Source: Oceanobacillus iheyensis HTE831
Lineage (GTDB): Bacteria > Bacillota > Bacilli > Bacillales > Amphibacillaceae
Direction of reading: 5' to 3'
Length of the DNA: 64,000 nt
NCBI RefSeq assembly: GCF_000011245.1
Contig: NC_004193.1
Coordinates: 536,501-600,500 of the forward strand
A program made the translations under genes and the position numbers. The notes under the pieces are model-generated. The model had not been told where the DNA came from. It searched no databases and saw only the letters and a list, made by a program, of their open reading frames with translations. Positions 1 through 8,408 of this stretch are shown one piece after another. Position 1 is the stretch's first letter. Each line of letters opens with the position of its first letter.

Positions 1-1
1 T

Positions 2-64
2 GCTTTAATAGCTTATATCATTGGAAGTTTATCTAAACAACATCCAGTATCACAAATGAGTTAA
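2..64 (+). CDS. 3' end of an unidentified gene (partial)
   Basis: An open frame runs from the left edge to a TAA at 62-64, giving 20 residues that begin ALIAYIIGSL and end in HPVSQMS. The hydrophobic stretch suggests a final membrane helix followed by a short polar tail. Too little is visible to name a family, and the frame could be fortuitous. Confidence 0.35.
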   Translation, partial: ALIAYIIGSLSKQHPVSQMS

Positions 65-187
65 ATAGTAGTTTCTATATTACTTTTAAATCTTACTTTT
101 AAGTATCTCTCAAAAACGAGCGATACTTTTTTTATTGCTTAGGAAACTATACAATTTGAATGCTATGGATAACTTAGTTACAGGAAC

Positions 188-342
188 AGCCACGTCCAGC
201 TCCAGCGCCCAACGACTAGCGATCCTTCCTCACCTTCGTACGGTAATTAACATCGGCTTTTTACGGTCGCCGTGTTTCCTTTATCTCCTGCGGCTCAGTC
301 CAGTCCGTACGTCGCTAAACGGGCGCTTGCGCTTTTGTTCTT
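188..342 (+). repeat. Structured intergenic repeat, full-length copy 1
   Basis: This GC-richer block of about 155 bp stands out from its AT-rich surroundings. Nested inverted repeats are visible: AGCGCCCAACGAC near 204-216 pairs with GTCGCTAAACGGGCGCT near 311-327, and CGTACGG (237-243) pairs with CCGTACG (305-311). A diverged copy lies in opposite orientation at 41566-41723 and a shortened one at 60508-60548. There is no transposase or convincing ORF inside, so it resembles a MITE- or REP-like non-autonomous element. Family membership is inferred from internal similarity only. Confidence 0.75.
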
Positions 343-397
343 AGGAAAGTCAATTCTTGTGTACAATCCGAATGCTGCGATAGTTGATTTTCATTAC

Positions 398-422
398 AGA
401 CGGGCGTTTATGCTTTTGTTCT
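398..422 (+). repeat. Tail fragment of the structured repeat
   Basis: ACGGGCGTTTATGCTTTTGT here is a close variant of the 3' tail of the element at 188-342 (ACGGGCGCTTGCGCTTTTGT). It lies about 60 bp after the full copy and looks like the remnant of a second element. Confidence 0.55.
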
Positions 423-572
423 GGATTAAGAGAAACGCCGGAGTGAGCGTGGAAAATCACTATCGGATTCCTTTATAAAATAGTATCAGACTGAAGTCGT
501 AGGATAAATCCATCTTGAGAGGTTTGTTATTGTTAAAATATTCGATATAATTAATGTTAAGGAGGTAACAGG

Positions 573-1412
573 ATGTTATTTTTTAAATCGTCAAAGCAAA
601 TAAAGGAACAAAAAAAGTTGATGAACAATCATATTGAGACAATTATTATTCAATCTGGCTGGGCAGACGTTAATATTTATACGCATAAAGAAAATTATAT
701 CTCCTTATTTCTAACTTCCATTGAAAATGGACCGTATTGGATTGTTGAAGAGAATCAAGATCAATTACGACTAACAATAGAACCTGGAATAAGAAGGTTG
801 CATTTTCGATTTAATCAAACCATTAAATTAGATGTATATGTTCCCGAACAAAATAATATAAACTGGGAAGTTGAAGCGGACTCTGGAAGTGTTTATTTTT
901 ACAAACAAGTTGTTCAAAATATTATGTTGAGAGTAGGATCTGGAAACTTCAAAGGCAACGATCTTACAGTAAATAATGCTTTCGTAGAGGTTGGTACAGG
1001 TGAAGTAAATATCAATCATTTCAATGGGGAAAATCTTCAGTTAGTAGGTGGGTCTGGAGATATTAAATTAGTGGATGTTACTTGTAATAGGATTATGTCC
1101 AAAATAGGGTCAGGTAGTTTGAGGTATAATCATGTTCGGTATAAAGAAATGATTTCAGAAGGTGGATCAGGTGATGTATTTTTGGAGAATTTTCAAGGGG
1201 ATACGAAGATGAAAGTAGGGAGTGGGGATATAGAAGTAGTATTAGATGAAAGACCAAATTTAAAATGTGAGTTACAAGCTGGCAGTGGAACAATTATAAC
1301 CGATACCGGCCATATATCTGATGGGAAAATCCATAAAGATTATGGTGAAGCAAAATATGTATTAGCATTAACCAGTAGGTCGGGTGATGTAGTGGTGAAG
1401 CAGAAATTTTAA
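573..1412 (+). CDS. DUF4097-type beta-helix protein, copy A
   Basis: This is a 279-residue protein with no signal peptide or membrane helix. From about residue 105 onward it carries a roughly 20-residue periodicity marked by Gly-Ser-Gly or Gly-Thr-Gly turns followed by D/E and V/I, which is typical of the DUF4097 (YvlB-like) beta-solenoid fold. The start is supported by AAGGAGG at about 559-566. The neighbour 33 bp downstream is a paralogue on the same strand, so the two are probably co-transcribed. DUF4097 proteins often accompany envelope-stress or sensor-membrane genes, but no such partner is visible here, so the function is unknown. Confidence 0.75.
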   Translation: MLFFKSSKQIKEQKKLMNNHIETIIIQSGWADVNIYTHKENYISLFLTSIENGPYWIVEENQDQLRLTIEPGIRRLHFRFNQTIKLDVYVPEQNNINWEVEADSGSVYFYKQVVQNIMLRVGSGNFKGNDLTVNNAFVEVGTGEVNINHFNGENLQLVGGSGDIKLVDVTCNRIMSKIGSGSLRYNHVRYKEMISEGGSGDVFLENFQGDTKMKVGSGDIEVVLDERPNLKCELQAGSGTIITDTGHISDGKIHKDYGEAKYVLALTSRSGDVVVKQKF

Positions 1413-1444
1413 TAGGAAGGAATATATACAGAGGAGTGGTATAG

Positions 1445-2188
1445 ATGATAGGGAGAAAGGCAGAAATGGAACGAATCACAAAATTAATAAACGGTAATGA
1501 AGTAAAAGAGATACAGATAGATATCTCGGTATCAAATATTACAGTGGAGCCATATGAAGGGAATGATATTGAACTTACTTATACACAAAAAATCGATAAA
1601 CCATTGTGGGATATACATGTTCAAGAAGGGATTTTATCTATTCATTTACAACATAAAAATACAATTATACGAAGAACCGAAGACTATAAATTAAAAATTA
1701 AATTACCTCGTGAATTTATCTTAGCTGGATCCATAAACAACGGTGTCGGTCATATTAGAATCGCTGAAATTATAATCGGCGAGTTTACTATACAATTAGG
1801 ATCGGGTGGGGTTCATTGTGAAAAGGTAGAAGCAAATAATCTGAGCATGCATGTTGGGGCAGGGAATATACGGCTTCGACATATACACGCAACAAATCTT
1901 GATGCTCAAACGGGAACTGGATCTATCTCAACGAAAGACATAAAAGGGAATACAGATTTAAATAGTGGAGTAGGTAATATAAATATAGCGTTAGAAAAAG
2001 ATGCTAATATTAAATTAGATTTATCGACAGGTATTGGAAAAGTAATTCGAGATGGATGGTCAGAGTCTAGTTCTGCAATTGGAAATACGAGTATACTACA
2101 AAGAGAAGAAGAGCATGGTATATGTGCTGTGACGGGTGTTGGAAACATAAAGGTGCATAAAGAGTCAGAAACAGTTGGTAATTTGTAA
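1445..2188 (+). CDS. DUF4097-type beta-helix protein, copy B
   Basis: This 247-residue paralogue of the preceding gene shows the same repeated turns (LGSGGV, VGAGNI, TGTGSI, SGVGNI, TGIGKV, TGVGNI) at about 20-residue spacing from residue 115 to the C-terminus. The ribosome binding site GAGGAG precedes the ATG. The tandem arrangement suggests gene duplication. The product should be cytoplasmic because no export signal or transmembrane segment is seen. Molecular role unknown. Confidence 0.72.
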   Translation: MIGRKAEMERITKLINGNEVKEIQIDISVSNITVEPYEGNDIELTYTQKIDKPLWDIHVQEGILSIHLQHKNTIIRRTEDYKLKIKLPREFILAGSINNGVGHIRIAEIIIGEFTIQLGSGGVHCEKVEANNLSMHVGAGNIRLRHIHATNLDAQTGTGSISTKDIKGNTDLNSGVGNINIALEKDANIKLDLSTGIGKVIRDGWSESSSAIGNTSILQREEEHGICAVTGVGNIKVHKESETVGNL

Positions 2189-2204
2189 TCTAGTTGTGGA
2201 GGTT

Positions 2205-2246
2205 ATGATGATCATTCGTATGTATGAATCTAGTGATACAGAATGA
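2205..2246 (+). pseudogene. Possible remnant of a GNAT acetyltransferase start
   Basis: A well-placed GTGGAGG precedes a 13-codon frame reading MMIIRMYESSDTE and then TGA. The sequence resembles the extreme N-terminus of many GNAT acetyltransferases, but no continuation is readable downstream in any frame. It may be a decayed 5' end or chance. Confidence 0.25.
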
Positions 2247-2350
2247 TGTGATGCTGATAAGTGATATTAGGAGGAAAATATTATAATAAAATCGAGGTTG
2301 GGCTTGTCATATAAAGTGTGTAAGTCCCTGTTTACTCATAAACCAAAAAA

Positions 2351-2399
2351 AGGAATAGCTCCCAACTGATTTTTGTTGGCTACTATTCCAAGTTTTTTG
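2351..2399. terminator. Bidirectional rho-independent terminator
   Basis: The arms GGAATAGCTCCCAAC and GTTGGCTACTATTCC (2352-2366 and 2375-2389) form a hairpin. A-rich sequence lies on the left and a T-run on the right. It separates the DUF4097 pair from the convergent acetoacetyl-CoA synthetase gene. Confidence 0.75.
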
Positions 2400-2406
2400 T
2401 TCTAAT

Positions 2407-4392
2407 TCAGACGCTGGAATTCCATTCTCTGGCTAAGTTAATAAAATATTCAATAGCACTTTCGTTGATAAGCGATCCTTTATTCATTACTTGCTCAAAA
2501 CTTTCGCCCATTAATATTTTCTTTATAGGAACTTCAATCTTTTTGCCATTTAATGTTTTAGGCAATTCCTTCACTTCAAACATATGAGTAGGCACATGTC
2601 TTGGTGAACAGTGCGTTTTTAAGTTATTTTTAATAGAGTTTTTCACTTCATCTGTGAAAGGCTTACTATTTTTCATTACTACAAACAAAGGAGTAATCGA
2701 GTCTCCGTTGGTTTGAGGTAAATCTATCATTAAACTATCTTCTACTTCTTCGATTTGATCAACTGCTCGATAGATCTCACTTGTACCAATACGAATACCT
2801 CCGCGATTGATTGTTGCGTCCGAACGACCATAGATAATAGAAGTGCCTTTTTCCGTGATTTTTATATAATCACCGTGACACCAGACCCCGCGATAAGTGT
2901 CAAAATAGCTATGATACATTCGCATACCATCATCGTCATTCCAGAAGAAGATCGGCATACATGGAAATGGTTTTGTTAGTACTAACTCGCCAATTTCATT
3001 AACTAATGAATTTCCATTTGAATCAAAACTTTCCACTTTTGCTCCTAGACCACTACACTGCAATTCACCCGCATATACTGGTAGAGTTGGAGAGCCAAGT
3101 AAAAAGGCCGTACAAACATCGGTTCCGCCACTAACAGAAGATACCCAAATATCTTTTTTTACATGAGTATAACACCATTGAAACCCTTCAGGAGGTAACG
3201 GAGATCCAGTCGAACTTATGTTTTTTAAAGCAGAAAGATCAAATTCTTCTTCTGGGTGGATATCTTTCTTCATCGAAGAAGTTATGAAACTGGCACTGGT
3301 TCCAAATACAGTCATTTTTGTATCCTCAGCAAACTTCCATAAGAAACGTTCATCTGGGTAGGATGGACTTCCATCGTATAAAATAATACAGCTACCATTA
3401 AGGAGCCCGCCAACAAGAAAATTCCACATCATCCATCCGGTTGTAGTAAACCAGAAAAATCGAGAATTCTGATCTAAATCGAGATGTAAGTGAGTGGCTT
3501 TTAGATGCTCGAGTAACATACCACCCTGACTATGAACGATTGCTTTCGGCTTTCCTGTTGTACCAGATGAATAGAGTACCCAAAGTGGATCATTAAAGCC
3601 GACAGGTGTAAAGGTTAGTTCTAAGGGTTTACTAGTGTGCACTGCATCTTTCCATGTTATTGGTTGTTTTAAATTAGAAAAATCTGTATCGGCATGCAAG
3701 TAAGGGATCGCAATCGTAGCTTCTAAAGAAGGTATTGTTGATTGAATCTCTTCAATAATCGCCATTCGATCAAAGCTTTTACCACCATATTGATAGCCAT
3801 CTATGGTAATCATAACTTTAGGTTCAATTTGCTGGAATCGCTCGATAACACTTTGTTTACCAAAGTCAGGAGATGCACTGGACCAAATTGCTCCGAGACT
3901 AGAAGTAGCTAGAAAAGCGACCACAGTTTCATAAATATTAGGAGCATAACTAACTACTCGGTCTCCTTTTGTTACACCGATATTCTTAAGTGTAAGTTGA
4001 AGAGCAGTCGTATCTTGATAAAGTTGTTGCCAGGAAATTTCTTGCTTTCCTCTTGTTTCTGAAGCATGTATGATGGCAGGGTTGGAATTATCTTTATGCT
4101 TAAATACATGTTCTGCATAATTGACTTTCGCTTCTTTAAACCATCTAGAACCAGGCATTGATGTACTTGATATTACATGTTGATAAGGGTGGTGAGAAAT
4201 TACATTAAAGTATTCCCATATCGTTTCCCAAAAAGAACTAATATCGTCTACTGACCATTTCCACAAAGAAGCATAATCGTTCAAATGAAGTTGTTTATTG
4301 TTTGCTAGCCATTGTTGATATGCATACATATTTGATTGTTTAATTTGTTGGTCGCTTGGTTCCCATAATAATGTACCTTCTTCTACTTTCAC
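2407..4392 (-). CDS. Acetoacetyl-CoA synthetase (acetoacetate--CoA ligase)
   Basis: This 661-residue cytosolic ANL-superfamily enzyme should activate acetoacetate with ATP and CoA. It has the N-terminal acetyl-CoA-synthetase-type helix bundle, the P-loop SSGTTGKPK at 275-283, and a C-terminal lysine context (LPKTLNGKK) that fits the adenylation lysine. The length (about 650) and SPDFG/TSASFITSS-type motifs fit acetoacetyl-CoA synthetase better than acetyl-CoA synthetase. Translation starts at GTG (4390-4392) after AAAGGGGG. The gene stands alone, with a catabolite-repression site in its promoter, suggesting use of acetoacetate when better carbon is absent. Confidence 0.9.
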   Translation of the reverse strand: MKVEEGTLLWEPSDQQIKQSNMYAYQQWLANNKQLHLNDYASLWKWSVDDISSFWETIWEYFNVISHHPYQHVISSTSMPGSRWFKEAKVNYAEHVFKHKDNSNPAIIHASETRGKQEISWQQLYQDTTALQLTLKNIGVTKGDRVVSYAPNIYETVVAFLATSSLGAIWSSASPDFGKQSVIERFQQIEPKVMITIDGYQYGGKSFDRMAIIEEIQSTIPSLEATIAIPYLHADTDFSNLKQPITWKDAVHTSKPLELTFTPVGFNDPLWVLYSSGTTGKPKAIVHSQGGMLLEHLKATHLHLDLDQNSRFFWFTTTGWMMWNFLVGGLLNGSCIILYDGSPSYPDERFLWKFAEDTKMTVFGTSASFITSSMKKDIHPEEEFDLSALKNISSTGSPLPPEGFQWCYTHVKKDIWVSSVSGGTDVCTAFLLGSPTLPVYAGELQCSGLGAKVESFDSNGNSLVNEIGELVLTKPFPCMPIFFWNDDDGMRMYHSYFDTYRGVWCHGDYIKITEKGTSIIYGRSDATINRGGIRIGTSEIYRAVDQIEEVEDSLMIDLPQTNGDSITPLFVVMKNSKPFTDEVKNSIKNNLKTHCSPRHVPTHMFEVKELPKTLNGKKIEVPIKKILMGESFEQVMNKGSLINESAIEYFINLAREWNSSV

Positions 4393-4430
4393 ACTCTTTT
4401 CCCCCTTTAACTCTAAACTCTTTATATATT

Positions 4431-4459
4431 ATTATATGAAAACGTTTTCTTTACGTAAA
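4431..4459 (-). promoter_or_regulatory. Sigma-A promoter of the acetoacetyl-CoA synthetase gene
   Basis: On the minus strand, TTTACG (4454-4459) and TATAAT (4431-4436) are separated by exactly 17 bp. The start codon lies about 39 bp downstream of the -10. Confidence 0.75.
4436..4450. promoter_or_regulatory. CcpA cre site within the promoter spacer
   Basis: ATGAAAACGTTTTCT matches the cre consensus WTGNAANCGNWNNCW at every defined position and is nearly palindromic. It occupies the spacer between -35 and -10 of the acetoacetyl-CoA synthetase promoter, where bound CcpA would block RNA polymerase. Confidence 0.8.
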
Positions 4460-4610
4460 GGGTACTTTTAACCCGCATGTATGAAGATTTCTTCAAGACT
4501 ACGACGGATAGTCTAAGAAGATTAAAGAGGATAATCTGTACGTAAATGTCCGATTCAAGAGCCTGCAGACCCTGATTTTCTATTACTGCAGAACAGCGGA
4601 AACTTCACTG

Positions 4611-4642
4611 AAAAAAGGCTGATTTTATAATCAGCCTTTTTT
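4611..4642. terminator. Rho-independent terminator overlapping the end of the CvfC-like gene
   Basis: A perfect 14-bp stem (AAAAAAGGCTGATT at 4611-4624 with AATCAGCCTTTTTT at 4629-4642) overlaps the last codons of the minus-strand gene. Confidence 0.85.
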
Positions 4643-5767
4643 CGTAGCTTGTGTCATTTGGTGCCATACAGATCCTTTGGCTTCCTTGCCACCTTGAATT
4701 CGTTCAAGCGCCATATTTATTTGCATTCTAACCTCAAATTCAGGGTCATCTACAGCATCTTGAAGTGGAGCAATAGCTGATTCATCTCCAACTTCATATA
4801 GAAACATGGCCGCACGCCAACGAACTAATTGGCTTTTATCTTTCAATGTCGTAATCATTTTTGGTGTAGCTTCTGCAAATCCAAGGTCAGAAATACAATC
4901 ACCAGCTGTACGTCTTACATTAATAGCTTTATCTTCTAACGCTATATAAAGCAAAGGTAGTACTTTTTTATCTTCAATCATGCCAAGGTAGGCCGTTGCA
5001 AGACGTCGAATTGATGACTTTTCATCGTGAAGTGCTTTTTCTAACAGATCTAGATCATCGATAGTCGGATCTAGTCGGTCTAAAGCAGCATAGCGATTTT
5101 TCCAATTCGGATCATCCATCTTTTCGATGGGTACAGTTTGATAATATCCAGAACTTTGTTCGGTTTTATCCGCTTGGAATGCCAAATTGACAAGTGTTTG
5201 AAGTCTTTCTTCGTCATAGCTAGCTTTTAATTCCTCAACAACTTCCTCGCCAATTTCGTCTATATTACCGTATCTCGGATGTTGTTCCACCCACTTACGA
5301 TCCATAATTACATTTGTAGATGCTGGTGAAGCATCCATGACGGCATTTGTGAAAATCTCAGGTAATCCAAATCGCTTCTCTTCATCATCTTCTTCAAGCT
5401 TTACTTGCATCGGAATACCAAGGAACATTTGAATAAAAACATGGACTTCTCCAAAACCATCTTGTTGCTCAGTGGAAGGTGTAATATTTGGAATTTCCAA
5501 TCCCTCTGTTGTACCCAAAACTTCACGTACTTGTGGCAATAATTCTTCCCACGGTGTCTTCGGATGTCTCGCTAACGCAATAAAATCTACCACACGGTAA
5601 ATATTTTTAACCCCTGTTAATGCAAATAATTCCTGTACATAGTTAGGTGCATTAGTCAAATCATCTTTTTCATTATAATTATACGTTTCTTCTGGAGGTA
5701 GAGACTCACTCAAATTAATCTTCATTGAATGTGGGCTAGGTGTTGGTTCAATAGAAACAATTTTCAT
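4631..5767 (-). CDS. CvfC-like protein: Nfu_N domain plus HEAT repeats
   Basis: The 378-residue protein begins with an Nfu/NifU N-terminal-type domain (IEPTPSPHSMKINL, residues about 1-85). It ends in HEAT-like helical repeats (about 195-370, recurring R..A....G and V...A pairs), as in Staphylococcus CvfC and Bacillaceae 'conserved virulence factor C' proteins. The NifU cysteines are absent, so a scaffold or protein-interaction role is more likely than cluster assembly. A TTG two codons upstream (5773) is also possible, but AGGAGGT sits 9 nt before the ATG at 5767, favouring this start. It lies 15 bp after the PfpI-like gene and is probably co-transcribed with it. Confidence 0.75.
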   Translation of the reverse strand: MKIVSIEPTPSPHSMKINLSESLPPEETYNYNEKDDLTNAPNYVQELFALTGVKNIYRVVDFIALARHPKTPWEELLPQVREVLGTTEGLEIPNITPSTEQQDGFGEVHVFIQMFLGIPMQVKLEEDDEEKRFGLPEIFTNAVMDASPASTNVIMDRKWVEQHPRYGNIDEIGEEVVEELKASYDEERLQTLVNLAFQADKTEQSSGYYQTVPIEKMDDPNWKNRYAALDRLDPTIDDLDLLEKALHDEKSSIRRLATAYLGMIEDKKVLPLLYIALEDKAINVRRTAGDCISDLGFAEATPKMITTLKDKSQLVRWRAAMFLYEVGDESAIAPLQDAVDDPEFEVRMQINMALERIQGGKEAKGSVWHQMTQATKKG

Positions 5768-5781
5768 AACCAATATACCTC

Positions 5782-6306
5782 CTATTTATTTGCTAGTACG
5801 TTAATAAATTCTCGTAAATAATCTGGTAGATCTGGTGGACGACGACTTGATACTAAATGTTCATCCACAACGACAGGTTCATCCACCCAAGTTGCTCCAG
5901 CATTTGTCATATCATCTTTAATCCCAGGTGTACTTGTTACTGTTTTTCCGTTAAGGATATTTGCAGATATAAGCACCCAGCCAGCGTGACAAATTTGACC
6001 AATTGGTTTCTTGGCTTGATTCATATTACGAACCATATCAAGAACTTCTGGGAATCTACGTAGCTTATCTGGTGCCCAACCGCCAGGTACTAGAATTGCA
6101 TCGTAATCAGCATCGTTTACATCCGTAAATGCAAAGTCAGATTCTACGGGCACACCATACTTGCCAATATATTTGTGATTTGCTTCTTTTCCAATAAGAT
6201 CGACCTGTGCTCCTTCTTCTCGTAACCGGAGGACAGGATACCATAATTCTAAATCTTCAAAGTCATGATCAACAAGTGCTAATACTTTTTTATTTTTTAA
6301 TTGCAT
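5782..6306 (-). CDS. DJ-1/PfpI family protein (YfkM-like)
   Basis: This is a 174-residue single-domain class I glutamine-amidotransferase-like protein. The nucleophile elbow is visible as GQICHAGW with Cys106, and the acidic residue near position 18 fits the PfpI catalytic arrangement. Relatives are annotated as intracellular proteases or protein deglycases and general stress proteins such as YfkM. GGAGG precedes the ATG. The CvfC-like gene follows within 15 bp, implying a two-gene unit. No clear SigB promoter was found upstream. Confidence 0.85.
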   Translation of the reverse strand: MQLKNKKVLALVDHDFEDLELWYPVLRLREEGAQVDLIGKEANHKYIGKYGVPVESDFAFTDVNDADYDAILVPGGWAPDKLRRFPEVLDMVRNMNQAKKPIGQICHAGWVLISANILNGKTVTSTPGIKDDMTNAGATWVDEPVVVDEHLVSSRRPPDLPDYLREFINVLANK

Positions 6307-6398
6307 CGTTTTATTCCTCCATTCTATGTATAAGTTTAACAGACGTGGTCTCAGATGACGATTAGAATGATTAAGGATATGCTTAAGAAAGCATAAAA

Positions 6399-6424
6399 AA
6401 ACGGTTGGAATAAATCAACCGTTA
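6399..6424 (-). terminator. Terminator of the zinc-ribbon gene
   Basis: The arms AACGGTTG (6400-6407) and CAACCGTT (6416-6423) form a hairpin. It is followed on the minus strand by seven T (6394-6400 read as A on the plus strand). It overlaps the stop codon. Confidence 0.75.
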
Positions 6425-6660
6425 TATTCTGCATATTTAATAAAGCTTTGTTCTTCTTCAATAAGTCCGCATGCAGCACATTGTACCTTTAATTTAGGAC
6501 CTTTATATAATTGATGAAACACTTCAACGTTTTCATCGGTATAAGCGTTAATTGTTTCACCAGTTTGCGGGTCCATCTTTACCGGAGTGGCATGCTGTTC
6601 AATTAAATTAAATCTAGAGCGGTTCGTCTTACAATTAGGACATCGGTATGCATGTGTCAC
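6415..6660 (-). CDS. Small zinc-ribbon protein, function unknown
   Basis: This 81-residue protein has two Cys-X2-Cys knuckles, CPNC near residue 8 and CAAC near residue 60. Together they would bind one zinc ion in a ribbon fold. The middle section is acidic and has no catalytic signature. Translation starts at GTG after GGAGGTG with 5-6 nt spacing. It sits downstream of yueI and has its own terminator. I recognise it only as a conserved-looking Bacillaceae small protein. Confidence 0.7.
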   Translation of the reverse strand: MTHAYRCPNCKTNRSRFNLIEQHATPVKMDPQTGETINAYTDENVEVFHQLYKGPKLKVQCAACGLIEEEQSFIKYAEYNG

Positions 6661-6745
6661 TATATCACCTCCATCAGTAGTATTCCTTTGATGGAGGATT
6701 TTATCCCGTGTGGAACAGATACTCTAACTTTTGCCTAGTGATTAA

Positions 6746-7201
6746 TTAGCTAAACCAAGATTTGATCCGTTCCACTATTCCTTGATCCTTTTGGTCATCT
6801 TTTTCTACGCTGTCTGATTTTTCTTGGTCTTCGTCATTAGAAAGGTAGATATCTTCTTTATCAATTGCATGATCGTAAGTTAATACGGCTCCAATTTCTG
6901 TTTGATGTTCTTGATTACTAATAGTTGTATGTGAAATCTTATATTTATCAGCTAGATCTCTTTCTTGTTTTAAGAATTTATACGCTACGCTTCCATTCAT
7001 TAATAATGTGGAATTTGGATGTTTTTTCATTTCTGTTTCTAACTTTTCTAATCCACGGTCGGACATCACTTCACCAATTGTTAAAGCAAGAATCACACGT
7101 TCACGTAAAGTACCTAAAAAGTGTTTACGTTCAGCCTCTTTTGGTAAACGTGTACCATACATGCCTTCTTGTAAATAGTCATCTACATTTTTTTTCGTCA
7201 T
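6746..7201 (-). CDS. yueI: YueI family protein (DUF1694)
   Basis: This 151-residue cytosolic protein opens with DDYLQEGMYGTRLPK, followed by LGTLRERVILALTIGEVM, both characteristic of YueI/DUF1694. The last 40 residues are highly charged (acidic, then a K/D-rich tail). The biochemical function of the family is not known to me. An ATG start with adequate upstream spacing is used. The 85-bp gap to the zinc-ribbon gene contains no clear terminator, so the two may form one transcript. Confidence 0.85.
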   Translation of the reverse strand: MTKKNVDDYLQEGMYGTRLPKEAERKHFLGTLRERVILALTIGEVMSDRGLEKLETEMKKHPNSTLLMNGSVAYKFLKQERDLADKYKISHTTISNQEHQTEIGAVLTYDHAIDKEDIYLSNDEDQEKSDSVEKDDQKDQGIVERIKSWFS

Positions 7202-7358
7202 ATGTTTTCATCCTTTATATATCATTACTGCTATTGATAATGTACACCATTATTGTATGTAATAACAAAGAAAATCTATCAAAGAATTTTCTAAAGGAAA
7301 AAGCATATATGATACTATAAACGTAATGGAATACAAACTGGTAGGAGGTCTAAGGGAG

Positions 7359-8318
7359 ATGAAAAGAAATAATAAAAGGCCAATTTCATTAGGAAATGGT
7401 ATCTCGCTGATAGATGGATATGATCTAGATGTAGAGAGTAGGACAGGTATTTATGTTTTGGAGGAAGAAGAACTAACGATTATTGAGACAGGCCCAAGTC
7501 CATCAGTACCGTATATCAAAGAAGGAATAGAAGGTTTAGGACATGATTTAACAGGAGTGAAATATATCATTCTTACACATATTCATTTAGATCATGGCGG
7601 TGGTGCAGGTCGGCTACTACAATTATGTCCAAATGCAACAGTAATTGTGCATCCAAAAGGAAAGCGACATTTAATTGATCCGAAGAAGTTAGCCGCAGGA
7701 GCAAGAGCTATTTATGGAGAAAGTTTTTCTGATTTGTTCGATCCAATTATCCCAGTGCCTGAGGATCGTATTATTATAAAGACAGAGGGAGACAGCCTGA
7801 CTATAGGTCCAGCCCGTAAACTTGAATTTTGGGATACTCCTGGACATTCGCGACATCATTTAGGGATTTATGATCCAGTGAGTAATGGGATGTTTATTGG
7901 AGATACTGCTGGAATTCGTTATGAACAGCTAGTACCACATGGTATTGATTATTTCCTGCCATCTACATCACCTAATCATTTTGATCCTGTTGCAATGAGA
8001 GCCTCTATTGAACGCATGCGTAAGAAAGACTTGGATTACATTTACTTTGGCCATTTTGGTGCTACAGAATTAGTTAATCAAACGTTTAATCAAGTTTTAT
8101 TTTGGCTCGATATTTTTGTAGAGGAAGGCGAGAGAGCCGTTGCAGAGGAGAAAGGATATGATGCGATAGCTAAAGGCTTGCTGGAAAAAGTGCAAGCAGA
8201 TTTACAGGATAAAGGTATACCAGATGATCATAAAGTATATACAATTATTAATCTGGATCTACAAGTGAGTGCTTTAGGAATTATTGATTATTTACAAAAG
8301 CAATTGCGTGAAAAGTAG
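7359..8318 (+). CDS. MBL-fold metallo-hydrolase
   Basis: The 319-residue protein carries the metallo-beta-lactamase signature THIHLDH at residues 73-79, a downstream GHSRHH histidine, the GDT aspartate and a final GHFG histidine. That is a complete di-metal site. An ATG 33 bp upstream (7326) is in frame but lacks a ribosome site, whereas TAGGAGGT lies 9 nt before 7359. Family members hydrolyse thioesters, lactones or phosphoesters, and the substrate cannot be told from the sequence. It is monocistronic, ending in a terminator. Confidence 0.85.
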   Translation: MKRNNKRPISLGNGISLIDGYDLDVESRTGIYVLEEEELTIIETGPSPSVPYIKEGIEGLGHDLTGVKYIILTHIHLDHGGGAGRLLQLCPNATVIVHPKGKRHLIDPKKLAAGARAIYGESFSDLFDPIIPVPEDRIIIKTEGDSLTIGPARKLEFWDTPGHSRHHLGIYDPVSNGMFIGDTAGIRYEQLVPHGIDYFLPSTSPNHFDPVAMRASIERMRKKDLDYIYFGHFGATELVNQTFNQVLFWLDIFVEEGERAVAEEKGYDAIAKGLLEKVQADLQDKGIPDDHKVYTIINLDLQVSALGIIDYLQKQLREK

Positions 8319-8334
8319 TCCATTAATTAAAATA

Positions 8335-8386
8335 AAAAACCCGACTCTACCTAAGCTTAAAAAATTCAGGTGAAGTGGGGTTTTTC
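8335..8386 (+). terminator. Terminator after the MBL hydrolase gene
   Basis: AAAAACCC(GACTCTACCT) pairs imperfectly with (AGGTGAAGT)GGGGTTTTT, and a T-run ends the hairpin. The AT-rich flanks mean it could also serve the convergent VOC gene. Confidence 0.65.
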
Positions 8387-8408
8387 TTTAAGTTTATATG
8401 ATCACTGG

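Noticed and set aside
135..478. Two overlapping small ORFs (69 and 68 codons) at the left edge
   Set aside because: They lie across the structured repeat, have no ribosome site and read as Leu/Ser/Arg-rich noise; the repeat explains the sequence.
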